NCBI GenBank assembly: GCA_946641795.1
Contig: CAMPBZ010000037.1
Location: 1-8,914, forward strand
Reading direction: 5' to 3'
DNA: 8,914 bases
DNA from: an uncultured Clostridia bacterium
Lineage (GTDB): Bacteria > Bacillota > Clostridia > Oscillospirales > CAG-272
Positions 1-6,807 of the stretch are shown here, piece by piece. The notes beneath the pieces were generated by a model. The model was not told where the DNA came from. It searched no databases and saw only the letters and a program-made list of their open reading frames with translations. Within the stretch, counting starts at the first letter, position 1; every line of letters begins with the position of its first letter. The position numbers and the translations under genes were made by a program.

Positions 1-808
1 CAAAGCCGAGGCGTTTGAGCGCGGCAACCATCTTGCCCTCGGTATCGGTACCGGGCTCGTAGCCGAAGCATTCGCCGATCTGGGCGCGGACCGAAGGAGC
101 GGTGCAGATGAACACGTGCTTGGTGGGGTCGGCAATCGCCTCGAACACCTTGTCGGTATCGTCTCTCTCATAGAGCGCGCCGACCGGGCAGGAAACGATA
201 CACTGGCCGCAGTTGATGCAGGAGGTATCGGCCAGCGCTTTTTCAAACTGCGAGCCGATAAAGGTATCAAAGCCGCGGTTGTTGGCGCCGATAACGCCAA
301 TGCCCTGCACTTTTGCGCAGGTTGCTACGCAACGGCGGCAAAGAACGCACTTGTTGTTATCGCGGATGATGGGCGTTTTGTTATCAATCTCGTAATGATT
401 GGTAACACCGTTAAAGCGGGACTGATCCACGCCGTACTCGCGGCAAAGGGTTTGCAGCTCGCAGTTGGTGGAGCGAACGCAGGAGAGGCACTTCTTATCG
501 TGGTTGGAAAGAAGCAGCTCCAAATTCATTTTGCGCGAAGCGGTGATTTTGGGCGTGTTGGTTTTGATCTGCATTCCCTCGGTGCAGGGGTAAACGCAGG
601 CGGTAACCATTCTCCAGGGGCCGAGCGCGGGACCGCGCATTTCGGCAACCTCAACAAGGCAGAGACGGCAAGCGCCGATCTCGTTGATGTCTTTGAGATA
701 GCAAAGGGTGGGAATATCAATATTCGCTGCCTTTGCGGCTTCCAGAACTGTGGAGCCTTTTTCAACGGAATATTCTTTGCCGTTGATAACAACTTTAATC
801 ATATCCAT
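1..808 (-). CDS. hydA: [FeFe] hydrogenase catalytic subunit HydA, N-terminal part (runs off left edge)
   Basis: This is the N-terminal 269 residues of the catalytic subunit of a bifurcating-type [FeFe] hydrogenase (reversible H+ reduction to H2, cytoplasmic). I translated it by hand; it is open to the window edge. An N-terminal [2Fe-2S] domain has Cys36, Cys47, Cys50 and Cys71. A His-Cys3 [4Fe-4S] site follows (His103, Cys107, Cys110, Cys116). Two ferredoxin-type [4Fe-4S] motifs come next: Cys154/157/160/164 and Cys197/200/203/207. The H-cluster domain begins near residue 230 (TAPSVR at 236-241), but its L1, L2 and L3 cysteine motifs lie outside the window, so catalytic competence cannot be judged here. 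The chosen ATG (806-808) has AAAGGGGA upstream; an ATG two codons later is the alternative. The gene lies 19 bases after hydB. The loop between Cys50 and Cys71 is longer than in hydrogenases I remember. Family assignment is firm; group A3 is inferred from the neighbours. Confidence 0.95.
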   Translation of the reverse strand, partial: MDMIKVVINGKEYSVEKGSTVLEAAKAANIDIPTLCYLKDINEIGACRLCLVEVAEMRGPALGPWRMVTACVYPCTEGMQIKTNTPKITASRKMNLELLLSNHDKKCLSCVRSTNCELQTLCREYGVDQSRFNGVTNHYEIDNKTPIIRDNNKCVLCRRCVATCAKVQGIGVIGANNRGFDTFIGSQFEKALADTSCINCGQCIVSCPVGALYERDDTDKVFEAIADPTKHVFICTAPSVRAQIGECFGYEPGTDTEGKMVAALKRLGF

Positions 809-827
809 TTTCCACAATCCCCTTTCA

Positions 828-2657
828 TTAACCTTTGGTAATTGCATGGAACTTACAATTGTTCATGCACGCGCCGCACTTGACGCAGTTGGCCTGCTCG
901 ATTTTCATAGAGGCAAGTTTGTGACCCGGAGCAGTATAATCGGTACGAACAATGGTAGAAGCCGGGCAATTCTTTGCGCACATACCGCAACCAATGCACT
1001 TTTCGGGATCGATCTCGTACCGGATGAGCTTTTTGCAAACGCCCGCCGGGCATTTCTTATCCACAATGTGGGCGATGTACTCATCGCGGAAGTAGCGCAG
1101 GGTGGAAAGCACCGGGTTGGGCGCCGTTTGGCCGAGGCCGCAGAGGGACGCCGATTTGATATAGTTGGAAAGCTCTTCCAAGCGGTCCAGGTCTTCCATT
1201 TCGCCGTTGCCGGAAATGATCTTATCCAGAATTTCCAACAGGCGACGCGTACCAACGCGGCAAGGCGTACATTTACCGCAGGATTCGTCAACCGTGAAGT
1301 CGAGGAAGAAGCGGGCAATGTCTACCATGCAGTTGTCTTCGTCCATAACGATCAATCCGCCGGAGCCCATCATAGAGCCGATGGCAAGCAGGTTGTCGTA
1401 ATCGATCTGCGTATCAATAAGGCTTGCAGGAATGCATCCGCCGGAAGGGCCGCCGGTTTGCGCGGCTTTGAACTTTTTGCCGTTCGGAATGCCTCCGCCG
1501 ATCTCCTCGATGATATGGCGCAGGGTGGTTCCCATGGGAACTTCCACAAGGCCGGTGTTTTTGATTTTGCCGCCGAGCGCAAAGACCTTGGTGCCCTTTG
1601 ATTTCTCGGTTCCGATAGAGGAGAACCATTCGGCACCTTTGAGAATGATTTGCGGAATGTTGGCATAGGTTTCCACGTTGTTCAGAATGGTGGGGCTTTC
1701 AAACAAGCCCTTGATCGCCGGGAACGGAGGACGGGGACGCGGCTCACCGCGTTTTCCTTCAATCGAGGTCATCAGGGCAGTCTCTTCGCCGCAAACGAAT
1801 GCGCCCGCGCCGAGACGGATGCCCAGATCAAAGTTGAAGCCGGTTCCGAAAATGTTTTTGCCGAGCAGGCCGTATTCCTTTGCCTGGTCAATTGCAATTT
1901 GTAACCGCTTCACGGCAATGGGATATTCCGCGCGAACGTAAACGTAGCCCTGATCAGCTCCGATCGCGTAGCCGGCAATTGCCATTGCTTCCACAACGGC
2001 GTGCGGGTCGCCTTCCAGAACCGAACGGTCCATGAACGCGCCGGGGTCGCCTTCGTCGGCGTTGCAGCAAACGTATTTCTGCACGTTGCCACGGTTGCCC
2101 GAAGCAAATTTCCACTTCATACCCGTGGGGAATCCTGCGCCGCCACGACCGCGCAGGCCGGAGGCAAGCACCGTTTCAATGACCTGATCGGGGGTCATTT
2201 CGGTCAGTGCTTTTCCAAGCGCACGGTAACCGTCCATAGCGATATATTCGTCAATGCTTTCCGGGTTGATCACACCACAGTTGCGAAGAGCAATGCGCTG
2301 CTGCGATTTATAGAACGTGGTATCGCTTAAAGAAACGTGAATCTCGCCGTTTTCGTCGGCTTTGACCTCTGCTCCTTCTTTATAAACCAGGCGCTCAACG
2401 GGACGACCTTTGAGCAAATGCTCGGAAACGATTTCCGGAACATTCTCCGGTTTGATTTTGCTGTAAAACGTGCCGTCCGGGTAAATAATAACGACCGGAC
2501 CGAGTGCACAAAGACCGAAGCATCCGGTTTGCACAACTTTCACTTCTTCCGTAAGTCCCTGCTTTTCAATCTCGCTTTGGAACGCGGCTTGAATCTTGGC
2601 GCTTCCCGAAGAACTGCAACCCGTACCTCCGCAACATAGCACTTGTGCGCGAATCAT
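828..2657 (-). CDS. hydB: NuoF-like diaphorase subunit of bifurcating hydrogenase (HydB/HndC)
   Basis: This is the flavin- and NAD(H)-binding subunit that passes electrons between pyridine nucleotide, ferredoxin and the hydrogenase subunit. The 609 residues are full length for HydB. In order: a thioredoxin-like [2Fe-2S] domain (Cys9, Cys14, Cys46, Cys50); the NuoF core with the glycine-rich nucleotide/FMN loop GLRGRGGAGFPTG (167-179) and GAGAFVCGEETAL (283-295); the [4Fe-4S] motif Cys460, Cys463, Cys466 plus Cys506; a CPAGVC loop (536-541), possibly a metal site; and a C-terminal two-[4Fe-4S] ferredoxin domain (Cys554/557/560/564 and Cys591/594/597/601). These extra terminal domains separate HydB-type subunits from respiratory NuoF. 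GGAGG stands 10 bases before the ATG. It starts 18 bases after the small ferredoxin gene and ends 19 bases before hydA. NAD versus NADP preference cannot be read from the sequence. Confidence 0.96.
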   Translation of the reverse strand: MIRAQVLCCGGTGCSSSGSAKIQAAFQSEIEKQGLTEEVKVVQTGCFGLCALGPVVIIYPDGTFYSKIKPENVPEIVSEHLLKGRPVERLVYKEGAEVKADENGEIHVSLSDTTFYKSQQRIALRNCGVINPESIDEYIAMDGYRALGKALTEMTPDQVIETVLASGLRGRGGAGFPTGMKWKFASGNRGNVQKYVCCNADEGDPGAFMDRSVLEGDPHAVVEAMAIAGYAIGADQGYVYVRAEYPIAVKRLQIAIDQAKEYGLLGKNIFGTGFNFDLGIRLGAGAFVCGEETALMTSIEGKRGEPRPRPPFPAIKGLFESPTILNNVETYANIPQIILKGAEWFSSIGTEKSKGTKVFALGGKIKNTGLVEVPMGTTLRHIIEEIGGGIPNGKKFKAAQTGGPSGGCIPASLIDTQIDYDNLLAIGSMMGSGGLIVMDEDNCMVDIARFFLDFTVDESCGKCTPCRVGTRRLLEILDKIISGNGEMEDLDRLEELSNYIKSASLCGLGQTAPNPVLSTLRYFRDEYIAHIVDKKCPAGVCKKLIRYEIDPEKCIGCGMCAKNCPASTIVRTDYTAPGHKLASMKIEQANCVKCGACMNNCKFHAITKG

Positions 2658-2675
2658 GTTTCTGCTACCTCCGAA

Positions 2676-3050
2676 TTATGCTTTTTTAGCGTGGGTAATG
2701 GTATATTCTTCCACAACCCTTCCGCCTTTAATATGCTCTTGCAGAACTTTTTCCGCCTTTTCGGCAGTCATTTCCACATAGGTTACTTTTTCTTTCCCCG
2801 CCTGGAAAACCTCTACGACCGGCTCGTATTGGCAAATACCGATACATCCGGTTTGTGTTACGGTTACCTTATCGGTGAGGGATTCACGGTTCACCCCTTC
2901 GACAAACGCGTTCAGCACGGGGCGAGCGCCTGCCGCGATACCGCAAGTAGCCATACCGACCACCACACGGATCTCGTTTCCGCCTTCGCGGAGAACGACT
3001 TTGCTTTTCATTCTCTCTCTGATTTCTGCGAGTTCCGCCAAAGACTTCAT
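2676..3050 (-). CDS. Small thioredoxin-like [2Fe-2S] ferredoxin subunit (HndB-like)
   Basis: A 124-residue protein of the (2Fe-2S) ferredoxin family found with NAD(P)-linked [FeFe] hydrogenases, corresponding to HndB in the hndABCD order. It probably carries electrons or serves as an accessory subunit in the complex. The start region MKSLAELAEIRERM is typical of the family. It has only three cysteines: Cys36 in ATCGIAAGAR, and Cys69 and Cys73 in TGCIGIC. The second Cys of the usual CX4C pair is Gly41. I recall the same TCGIAAGAR pattern in relatives, so this looks like a family trait and not damage. It leaves cluster ligation open. The C-terminal half resembles the N-terminal domain of HydB. 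AAGGAGA is well placed before the ATG. The gene follows a 36-base AT-rich gap that separates it from the regulatory cassette upstream. Confidence 0.9.
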   Translation of the reverse strand: MKSLAELAEIRERMKSKVVLREGGNEIRVVVGMATCGIAAGARPVLNAFVEGVNRESLTDKVTVTQTGCIGICQYEPVVEVFQAGKEKVTYVEMTAEKAEKVLQEHIKGGRVVEEYTITHAKKA

Positions 3051-3086
3051 TTCAAATTTTCTCCTTGTTTATATTGTAAATTTGAT

Positions 3087-3647
3087 TTAACGGTTTTCAT
3101 CTCCTGCGTACTGTTCCCGCAGGAATTCGGTAATCCATTGTAAAACTTCAAAACTGTTCAAAGGAACGTCTTCCCCAAGGACATCACGCAACTGCCGCGT
3201 ATCCAGCACAACGTTTCCCTCCGATCTTTTATGCGTAAACACAAAATCCCTTGTGGGATTGCCTTGAATTAAGGTGACGATGGAAGAAATGACGTCGCCC
3301 ATAGGGGTGCAATCAATATGATTCTTATAAAACGTGGCCGTGACCTCGGTTCCGTGATCCTCGGGGTTTGTGGATTCGTGACGGGAAGCAACGGTCATAC
3401 TTCCGCCGGTTTGCTCTGCCGCCAGTTTGAGCAGCGGAAGACCAAGGCCGACCTTTCTGGTCGTTCTGGTCGTGTAGAACGGGTCGGTCACACTTGCCAG
3501 AATTTCCGGCGTCATTCCGCAGCCGTTATCCGTAATGCGGAGCGTCAGCAACTCCTCCGTTTCATCCAGCTCAATGCCAATGAGAGATGCACCGGCCTTT
3601 ACCGAATTTTCCGCCACGTCCAAAATATTGAGCGAAAGTTCTTTCAT
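3087..3647 (-). CDS. Stand-alone HATPase_c (histidine-kinase-type ATP-binding) protein
   Basis: A 186-residue protein with a GHKL/HATPase_c ATP-binding fold filling about residues 1-108. The N-box is Asp10-x3-Asn14 with Ala18. The G1 box is DNGCG (40-44), the G2 box is GLGLPLL (67-73), and a Gly-Thr pair stands at 99-100. No His phosphoacceptor (HisKA/DHp) domain, membrane segment or sensor domain is present, so it is not a complete sensor kinase. The C-terminal residues, about 109-186, match nothing I recognise. The start overlaps the PHP gene by four bases (ATGA), with GAGGTG ahead of the ATG inside the PHP reading frame, which implies translational coupling. It is the last gene of the regulatory cassette before the hydrogenase genes resume. 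It may be a kinase or anti-sigma-like ATPase acting on a partner in the cassette; substrate unknown. Confidence 0.9.
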   Translation of the reverse strand: MKELSLNILDVAENSVKAGASLIGIELDETEELLTLRITDNGCGMTPEILASVTDPFYTTRTTRKVGLGLPLLKLAAEQTGGSMTVASRHESTNPEDHGTEVTATFYKNHIDCTPMGDVISSIVTLIQGNPTRDFVFTHKRSEGNVVLDTRQLRDVLGEDVPLNSFEVLQWITEFLREQYAGDENR

Positions 3648-4384
3648 TCCAATTCACCTCGCAGCCATCTGAACAGCTGTTTGCGTACGAACGCGCTGCT
3701 GTACGGCTCATCCGGCAGTTCGGCAAAACACGTTTTATCGCGAATATCCCAAAGATAATGCGCATCCGAATCCGCGACGATTCGCATTCCGGCAAGCGCG
3801 GGATACCGCTTTCGGTACTCTGCCTCTTTTTCCGGGTCATGCAACTCCGCGCAGGAAAACCCGCTGTTTTCGGGAAAAGTTCCCAGCGTTGCGATCATTC
3901 CGTTTGCCTCGCGGTCGATGTGCGCAGGAAAACAGAATCCCTGATATCGGGCAACCAGCTCTGGAACGGCTTCAACGGTAATTTGCGTTGCGTTGGAAAG
4001 AAAATCCGCCTCCGTTCCGATCACTTGATCGTTTTCATCCATCAAAAGTTGATCCCCGAAAATATCAATCCGATTTGGGATACGGATCCGTTTGGAATCG
4101 ACTTCGTCGTTAAAGCGAAGCGCGTTCTCCAATTCTTCAAACAAACAAACAACGTGAATATCTTCCGCGGTGGTCAATTCCATTCCGGCAACGGGAATGA
4201 TCCCGTTCTTTTTTGCCGCCGCGAAAAACGCCGGGCAGTTCCGCGAGGAGTTGTGATCGGTCAAGGCAACGATATTCACACCGGCCAATGCCGCCATACC
4301 GGCAATGTTGTTTGGCGTCATGTCATTGTCCGCGCATGGGGAAAGGCACGAGTGAATATGAAGATCGTAATAATACCGGCTCAT
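3644..4384 (-). CDS. PHP-domain metal-dependent phosphoesterase
   Basis: A 246-residue protein of the PHP superfamily (DNA polymerase III/histidinol phosphatase N-terminal-like fold), which hydrolyses phosphoester bonds at a multi-metal site. Visible metal-binding motifs are HIH (His9-x-His11), TDH (Asp43-His44), Glu69 in GMELTT, His77, His155 in the FPAHID segment and DSDAH (Asp207, His209). The set is complete, so the active site looks intact. No signal peptide or membrane segment is seen, so it is cytoplasmic. It overlaps both neighbours by four bases (ATGA at each end). Its own start lacks a clear Shine-Dalgarno, so translation probably depends on the upstream DRTGG gene. Relatives occur in clostridial hydrogenase clusters but I know of no assigned substrate. 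Candidates are a phosphoprotein or a nucleotide such as pAp-type metabolites; this is speculation. Confidence 0.92.
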   Translation of the reverse strand: MSRYYYDLHIHSCLSPCADNDMTPNNIAGMAALAGVNIVALTDHNSSRNCPAFFAAAKKNGIIPVAGMELTTAEDIHVVCLFEELENALRFNDEVDSKRIRIPNRIDIFGDQLLMDENDQVIGTEADFLSNATQITVEAVPELVARYQGFCFPAHIDREANGMIATLGTFPENSGFSCAELHDPEKEAEYRKRYPALAGMRIVADSDAHYLWDIRDKTCFAELPDEPYSSAFVRKQLFRWLRGELE

Positions 4385-4710
4385 ACCGTGAGCGCGGCGA
4401 TTTTTGCCGCAATTTCATAAGCTGTCATCGGGGTGGTAAACAGGTTGACCCCCTTTGCTTCGGCAACCGCTTTCACGCTATCCTCCACGGTAACGCCCTC
4501 CGCCAAAACGATACAGGAAACGTCGGCAAGCGTTGCTACCGCCACGATATTGATATTAGACATGATCGTGACCCAAACGTTTCCGCTTTGGGCACGTCCC
4601 ATAACCCAACTCAAAAGATCGCCGATATAGCAGCCGTCAATCTCCCGTTCGCCATCCGGCTCGGTAATGGATTGCAACCGCAAAGCACTTGCAAGTTCAT
4701 TCACCTTCAT
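4381..4710 (-). CDS. DRTGG-type domain protein (second copy in operon)
   Basis: A 109-residue single-domain protein resembling DRTGG-domain proteins, small alpha/beta domains also found in phosphotransacetylase and CBS-pyrophosphatase architectures, thought to be regulatory or ligand-binding. It opens with MKVNELASALRL, contains the segment YIGDLLSWVMG (28-38) that I recall from relatives in hydrogenase clusters, and ends with a short helix-rich tail. A longer reading from 4770 exists, but the ATG at 4708-4710 is preferred: GGAGG lies eight bases before it and family similarity begins there. With this start it overlaps the hydrogenase-like gene upstream by 14 bases and the PHP gene downstream by four. 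No enzyme motif is visible. A ligand-sensing or adaptor role is inferred only from domain type and neighbours. Confidence 0.85.
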   Translation of the reverse strand: MKVNELASALRLQSITEPDGEREIDGCYIGDLLSWVMGRAQSGNVWVTIMSNINIVAVATLADVSCIVLAEGVTVEDSVKAVAEAKGVNLFTTPMTAYEIAAKIAALTV

Positions 4711-5992
4711 GGTGGGGCCCTCCGTTTTGCCGTTCCAGTTCGCGTTTTCTGCGAACCACGCAATCCTCAACCACCGCTTTCCCGCGAATCACATCCTCGG
4801 CAAATGCGCGGCAATTGGGAGCGCCGCATGCGCCGCAATCAATTCCCGGCAGGTTTGCGCGAAGTTTTTGAATATCCGACATCATGCGCAGAGATTCCGC
4901 AAAATTGGAACTCAAACGCTGAATGGGCAAATAAGTGGGAAGAGATTCAAACAAATAGGAATCGGGAATATAGTCCTTATCTTCCTCTTTCAAAAAGTTT
5001 TGCGAAACGGGTAAATACCGCCGCAAAGATTGCAGGCGCGCCTTGGCGATAAACGGATTTTCAACCGCCATTGCCCCGCCTACGCAACCGCCTGGGCAGG
5101 CGTTCAGCTCAATAAATTCAAGCGATGAAATGTTGCCGTTATCCAACTGATCCAGCACCCGGTTAACGTTTTCAATACCGTCGGCCGCGAGATATTTATC
5201 GTTGAAGATTGCCGAGGATTCTCCGCCCGACGTTGCCCAGCTGATGCCGATCATGCCGGAGCGGGAAAGTGATTCGGGCGCTTGATTCTCCCTTCTCATT
5301 ACGTTAAGCAAGCTGAAATAAACGTCGCTGACCGAAACCACTTCGTCTACTTCACTTTTGTATTCGCCAAACCCGTTTCTGACATAGCTTACCTTTGCCG
5401 GGCAAGGAGAGATAAAGCAAATGCAAATATCCTCCCTTTTGAGTTCGGGATGCGTTTTTGCGGTTTTTTCGAGCGCCATTTTCGCGGCGATCTCCATGGG
5501 GGGCAGGATTTGCATGATATGACCTTGCAAAGTTGGGTACCGCAAAGAGATCAACCGCAGGACTACCGGGCAAGCCGAACTGATCACCGGCTTGGATATT
5601 CCCTCCGTTTTCAGATAGTTGCGCGTATATGCCGAAACGTACTCGGCTGCCTGCGAAACTTCCAGAACGTCGTCAAACCCGATATCTAAAAGCCCTTGCA
5701 AAACATAGTCTACATCGTCAAGATTCTCAAACTGCCCGTAAAGCGTTGGAGCGGGAAGCGCGATTTTCCACTTTTTCTTGCGAAGGACTTGATCAAGCTT
5801 GCTGTACGTTGCTTTTTTGGCATTGTTCGGGCAATTGCGAATACAAACTCCGCAATCAATACAGCGATTCGCATCGATTACGGCATGACCTTCCCGAATT
5901 CGGATTGCTTCGGTTGGGCAATGCTTTAAACAAGTAGTACACCCGGTACAGGCAGTTACATCCAGGGAAACCGAATGTTCGTAGGTGTTCAT
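4697..5992 (-). CDS. HydS-like putative sensory [FeFe] hydrogenase homologue without PAS domain
   Basis: A 431-residue protein with two ferredoxin-type [4Fe-4S] motifs (Cys15/18/21/25 and Cys44/47/50/54), a compact H-cluster domain (about 75-330) and a C-terminal [4Fe-4S] domain with Cys386, Cys389, Cys394, Cys411 (C-x2-C-x4-C-x16-C). In L1 the sequence is SSACP: Cys141 keeps the cluster ligand, but the proton-relay Cys before it is Ala140. L2 is SPCPAKVSY: ligand Cys197 and Lys200 are kept, while the usual Glu is Tyr203. L3 is NACPGGC with Cys299 and Cys303. All four H-cluster ligands are therefore present while the proton-transfer path is altered, as in described sensory (group C, HydS) and related group D enzymes. 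HydS proteins usually carry a C-terminal PAS domain; none is seen here. GGGAGGAG precedes the ATG. It lies among ATP-binding, DRTGG and PHP genes, which suggests H2 or redox sensing. A slow catalytic enzyme or scaffold is the alternative. Confidence 0.9.
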   Translation of the reverse strand: MNTYEHSVSLDVTACTGCTTCLKHCPTEAIRIREGHAVIDANRCIDCGVCIRNCPNNAKKATYSKLDQVLRKKKWKIALPAPTLYGQFENLDDVDYVLQGLLDIGFDDVLEVSQAAEYVSAYTRNYLKTEGISKPVISSACPVVLRLISLRYPTLQGHIMQILPPMEIAAKMALEKTAKTHPELKREDICICFISPCPAKVSYVRNGFGEYKSEVDEVVSVSDVYFSLLNVMRRENQAPESLSRSGMIGISWATSGGESSAIFNDKYLAADGIENVNRVLDQLDNGNISSLEFIELNACPGGCVGGAMAVENPFIAKARLQSLRRYLPVSQNFLKEEDKDYIPDSYLFESLPTYLPIQRLSSNFAESLRMMSDIQKLRANLPGIDCGACGAPNCRAFAEDVIRGKAVVEDCVVRRKRELERQNGGPHHEGE

Positions 5993-6016
5993 ACCGTCTC
6001 CTCCCGATCCGGGATC

Positions 6017-6442
6017 TCAAAGATTGACCGTCATAACGATATGCGTTCCCTCTCCGACCACCGAATCAATTTTCATATCATCCGTATACCGCTTCATATT
6101 CGGCAACCCCATACCTGCGCCGAACCCGAGCGAACGGATATTGTCCGGCGCGGTTGACCACCCTTCCTGCATTGCCATTTCAATATTGGCAATGCCGGGG
6201 CCATGGTCGTCCAATTTGATTTCAATACGGTCCTCATAAATCAGAACGTGGGCCTCCCCGCCGCCGGCATGAATGACCATATTGATTTCACCTTCATACA
6301 TTGCAATGGAGACTTTGCGGATAATCTCCGAATCAATTCCAAGTTGACGAAGACTCTTTTTTACCTGTACGGACGCTTGCCCGGCAGAGGTAAAATCCTC
6401 GCCGTCAACATTGAAATGCAAAGCAACAGCCGCTTCGCTCAT
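6017..6442 (-). CDS. Anti-sigma-factor-like serine/threonine kinase (HATPase_c, RsbW type)
   Basis: A 141-residue GHKL ATPase resembling RsbW/SpoIIAB anti-sigma regulatory factors, which phosphorylate anti-anti-sigma partners on Ser/Thr. The N-box is Glu50-x3-Asn54 with Ala59, the G1 box is DHGPG (79-83), the G2 glycines lie at 106-112 (LGFGAGMGL) and a GEGT motif at 130-133. The single domain fills the whole protein, with no transmembrane or receiver part. The ATG overlaps the preceding DRTGG gene by four bases (ATGA) without a good Shine-Dalgarno of its own, which points to coupled translation. It ends 24 bases before the HydS-like gene. No STAS-domain anti-anti-sigma protein or sigma factor is encoded in the window, so its substrate is unknown; the DRTGG proteins or the HydS-like protein are possible partners. 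Confidence 0.9.
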   Translation of the reverse strand: MSEAAVALHFNVDGEDFTSAGQASVQVKKSLRQLGIDSEIIRKVSIAMYEGEINMVIHAGGGEAHVLIYEDRIEIKLDDHGPGIANIEMAMQEGWSTAPDNIRSLGFGAGMGLPNMKRYTDDMKIDSVVGEGTHIVMTVNL

Positions 6443-6792
6443 TTTGCCGTTTTATTGCCGACAAGACCGCCGGCATATAACTTGCCGCATGCTTCATACA
6501 TTCTTTTATTCGTTTTCAGCAGAACCATGCCGTTCTCTTTTGCGAGACTTATCATTTCCTGTGTAGGTTCTTTGGAGCGGACGAATACAATGCAAACCAT
6601 ATCCATCATCTCAGCGGTACGAACGACTTGTGTATTTACCAATCCGGTAAGTAAAACCGCCTGATCCTTCACATATGCAAGCACATCGCTCATCATGTCG
6701 CTTCCGCAAGCGGAATAAACATGCTTTTCAAGTGAATCGTCTCCGCACACGACCACTGCATCAAGTAGTTCTTTGATTTGACGAATTTTCAT
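6439..6792 (-). CDS. DRTGG-type domain protein (first copy in operon)
   Basis: A 117-residue protein related to the DRTGG-domain family and distantly similar in layout to the protein at 4381-4710. Family-like stretches are GSDMMSDVLAYVK (30-42), LLTGLVNTQVVRTAEMMD (47-64) and MYEACGKLY (98-106). It has four cysteines (16, 29, 67, 102) in no recognised cluster motif. No catalytic signature, signal peptide or membrane segment is visible. It starts 15 bases after the hydC stop with only a weak ribosome binding site, and overlaps the RsbW-like gene downstream by four bases. Its position as the first cassette gene, paired with an ATP-binding protein, mirrors the DRTGG-PHP-HATPase arrangement further down. 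A regulatory ligand-binding or partner-switch role is an inference. Confidence 0.85.
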   Translation of the reverse strand: MKIRQIKELLDAVVVCGDDSLEKHVYSACGSDMMSDVLAYVKDQAVLLTGLVNTQVVRTAEMMDMVCIVFVRSKEPTQEMISLAKENGMVLLKTNKRMYEACGKLYAGGLVGNKTAK

Positions 6793-6807
6793 TGATTTTG
6801 TTTTCCG

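Noticed and set aside
116..1601. Long plus-strand open frames at 116-841 and 708-1601
   Set aside because: They lie antisense to hydA and hydB, whose cysteine motifs and continuous family similarity are unmistakable. The plus-strand products resemble nothing and have no ribosome binding sites.
4711..4770. Longer start for the second DRTGG protein at 4770
   Set aside because: The 20 extra residues are the out-of-frame reading of the HydS-like C-terminus. A good ribosome binding site and family similarity both place the start at 4710.
3758..5052. Plus-strand open frames at 3758-4420 and 4213-5052
   Set aside because: They are antisense to the PHP, DRTGG and HydS-like genes and their products are low-complexity-like and unrecognisable; they are shadows of the minus-strand codon pattern.
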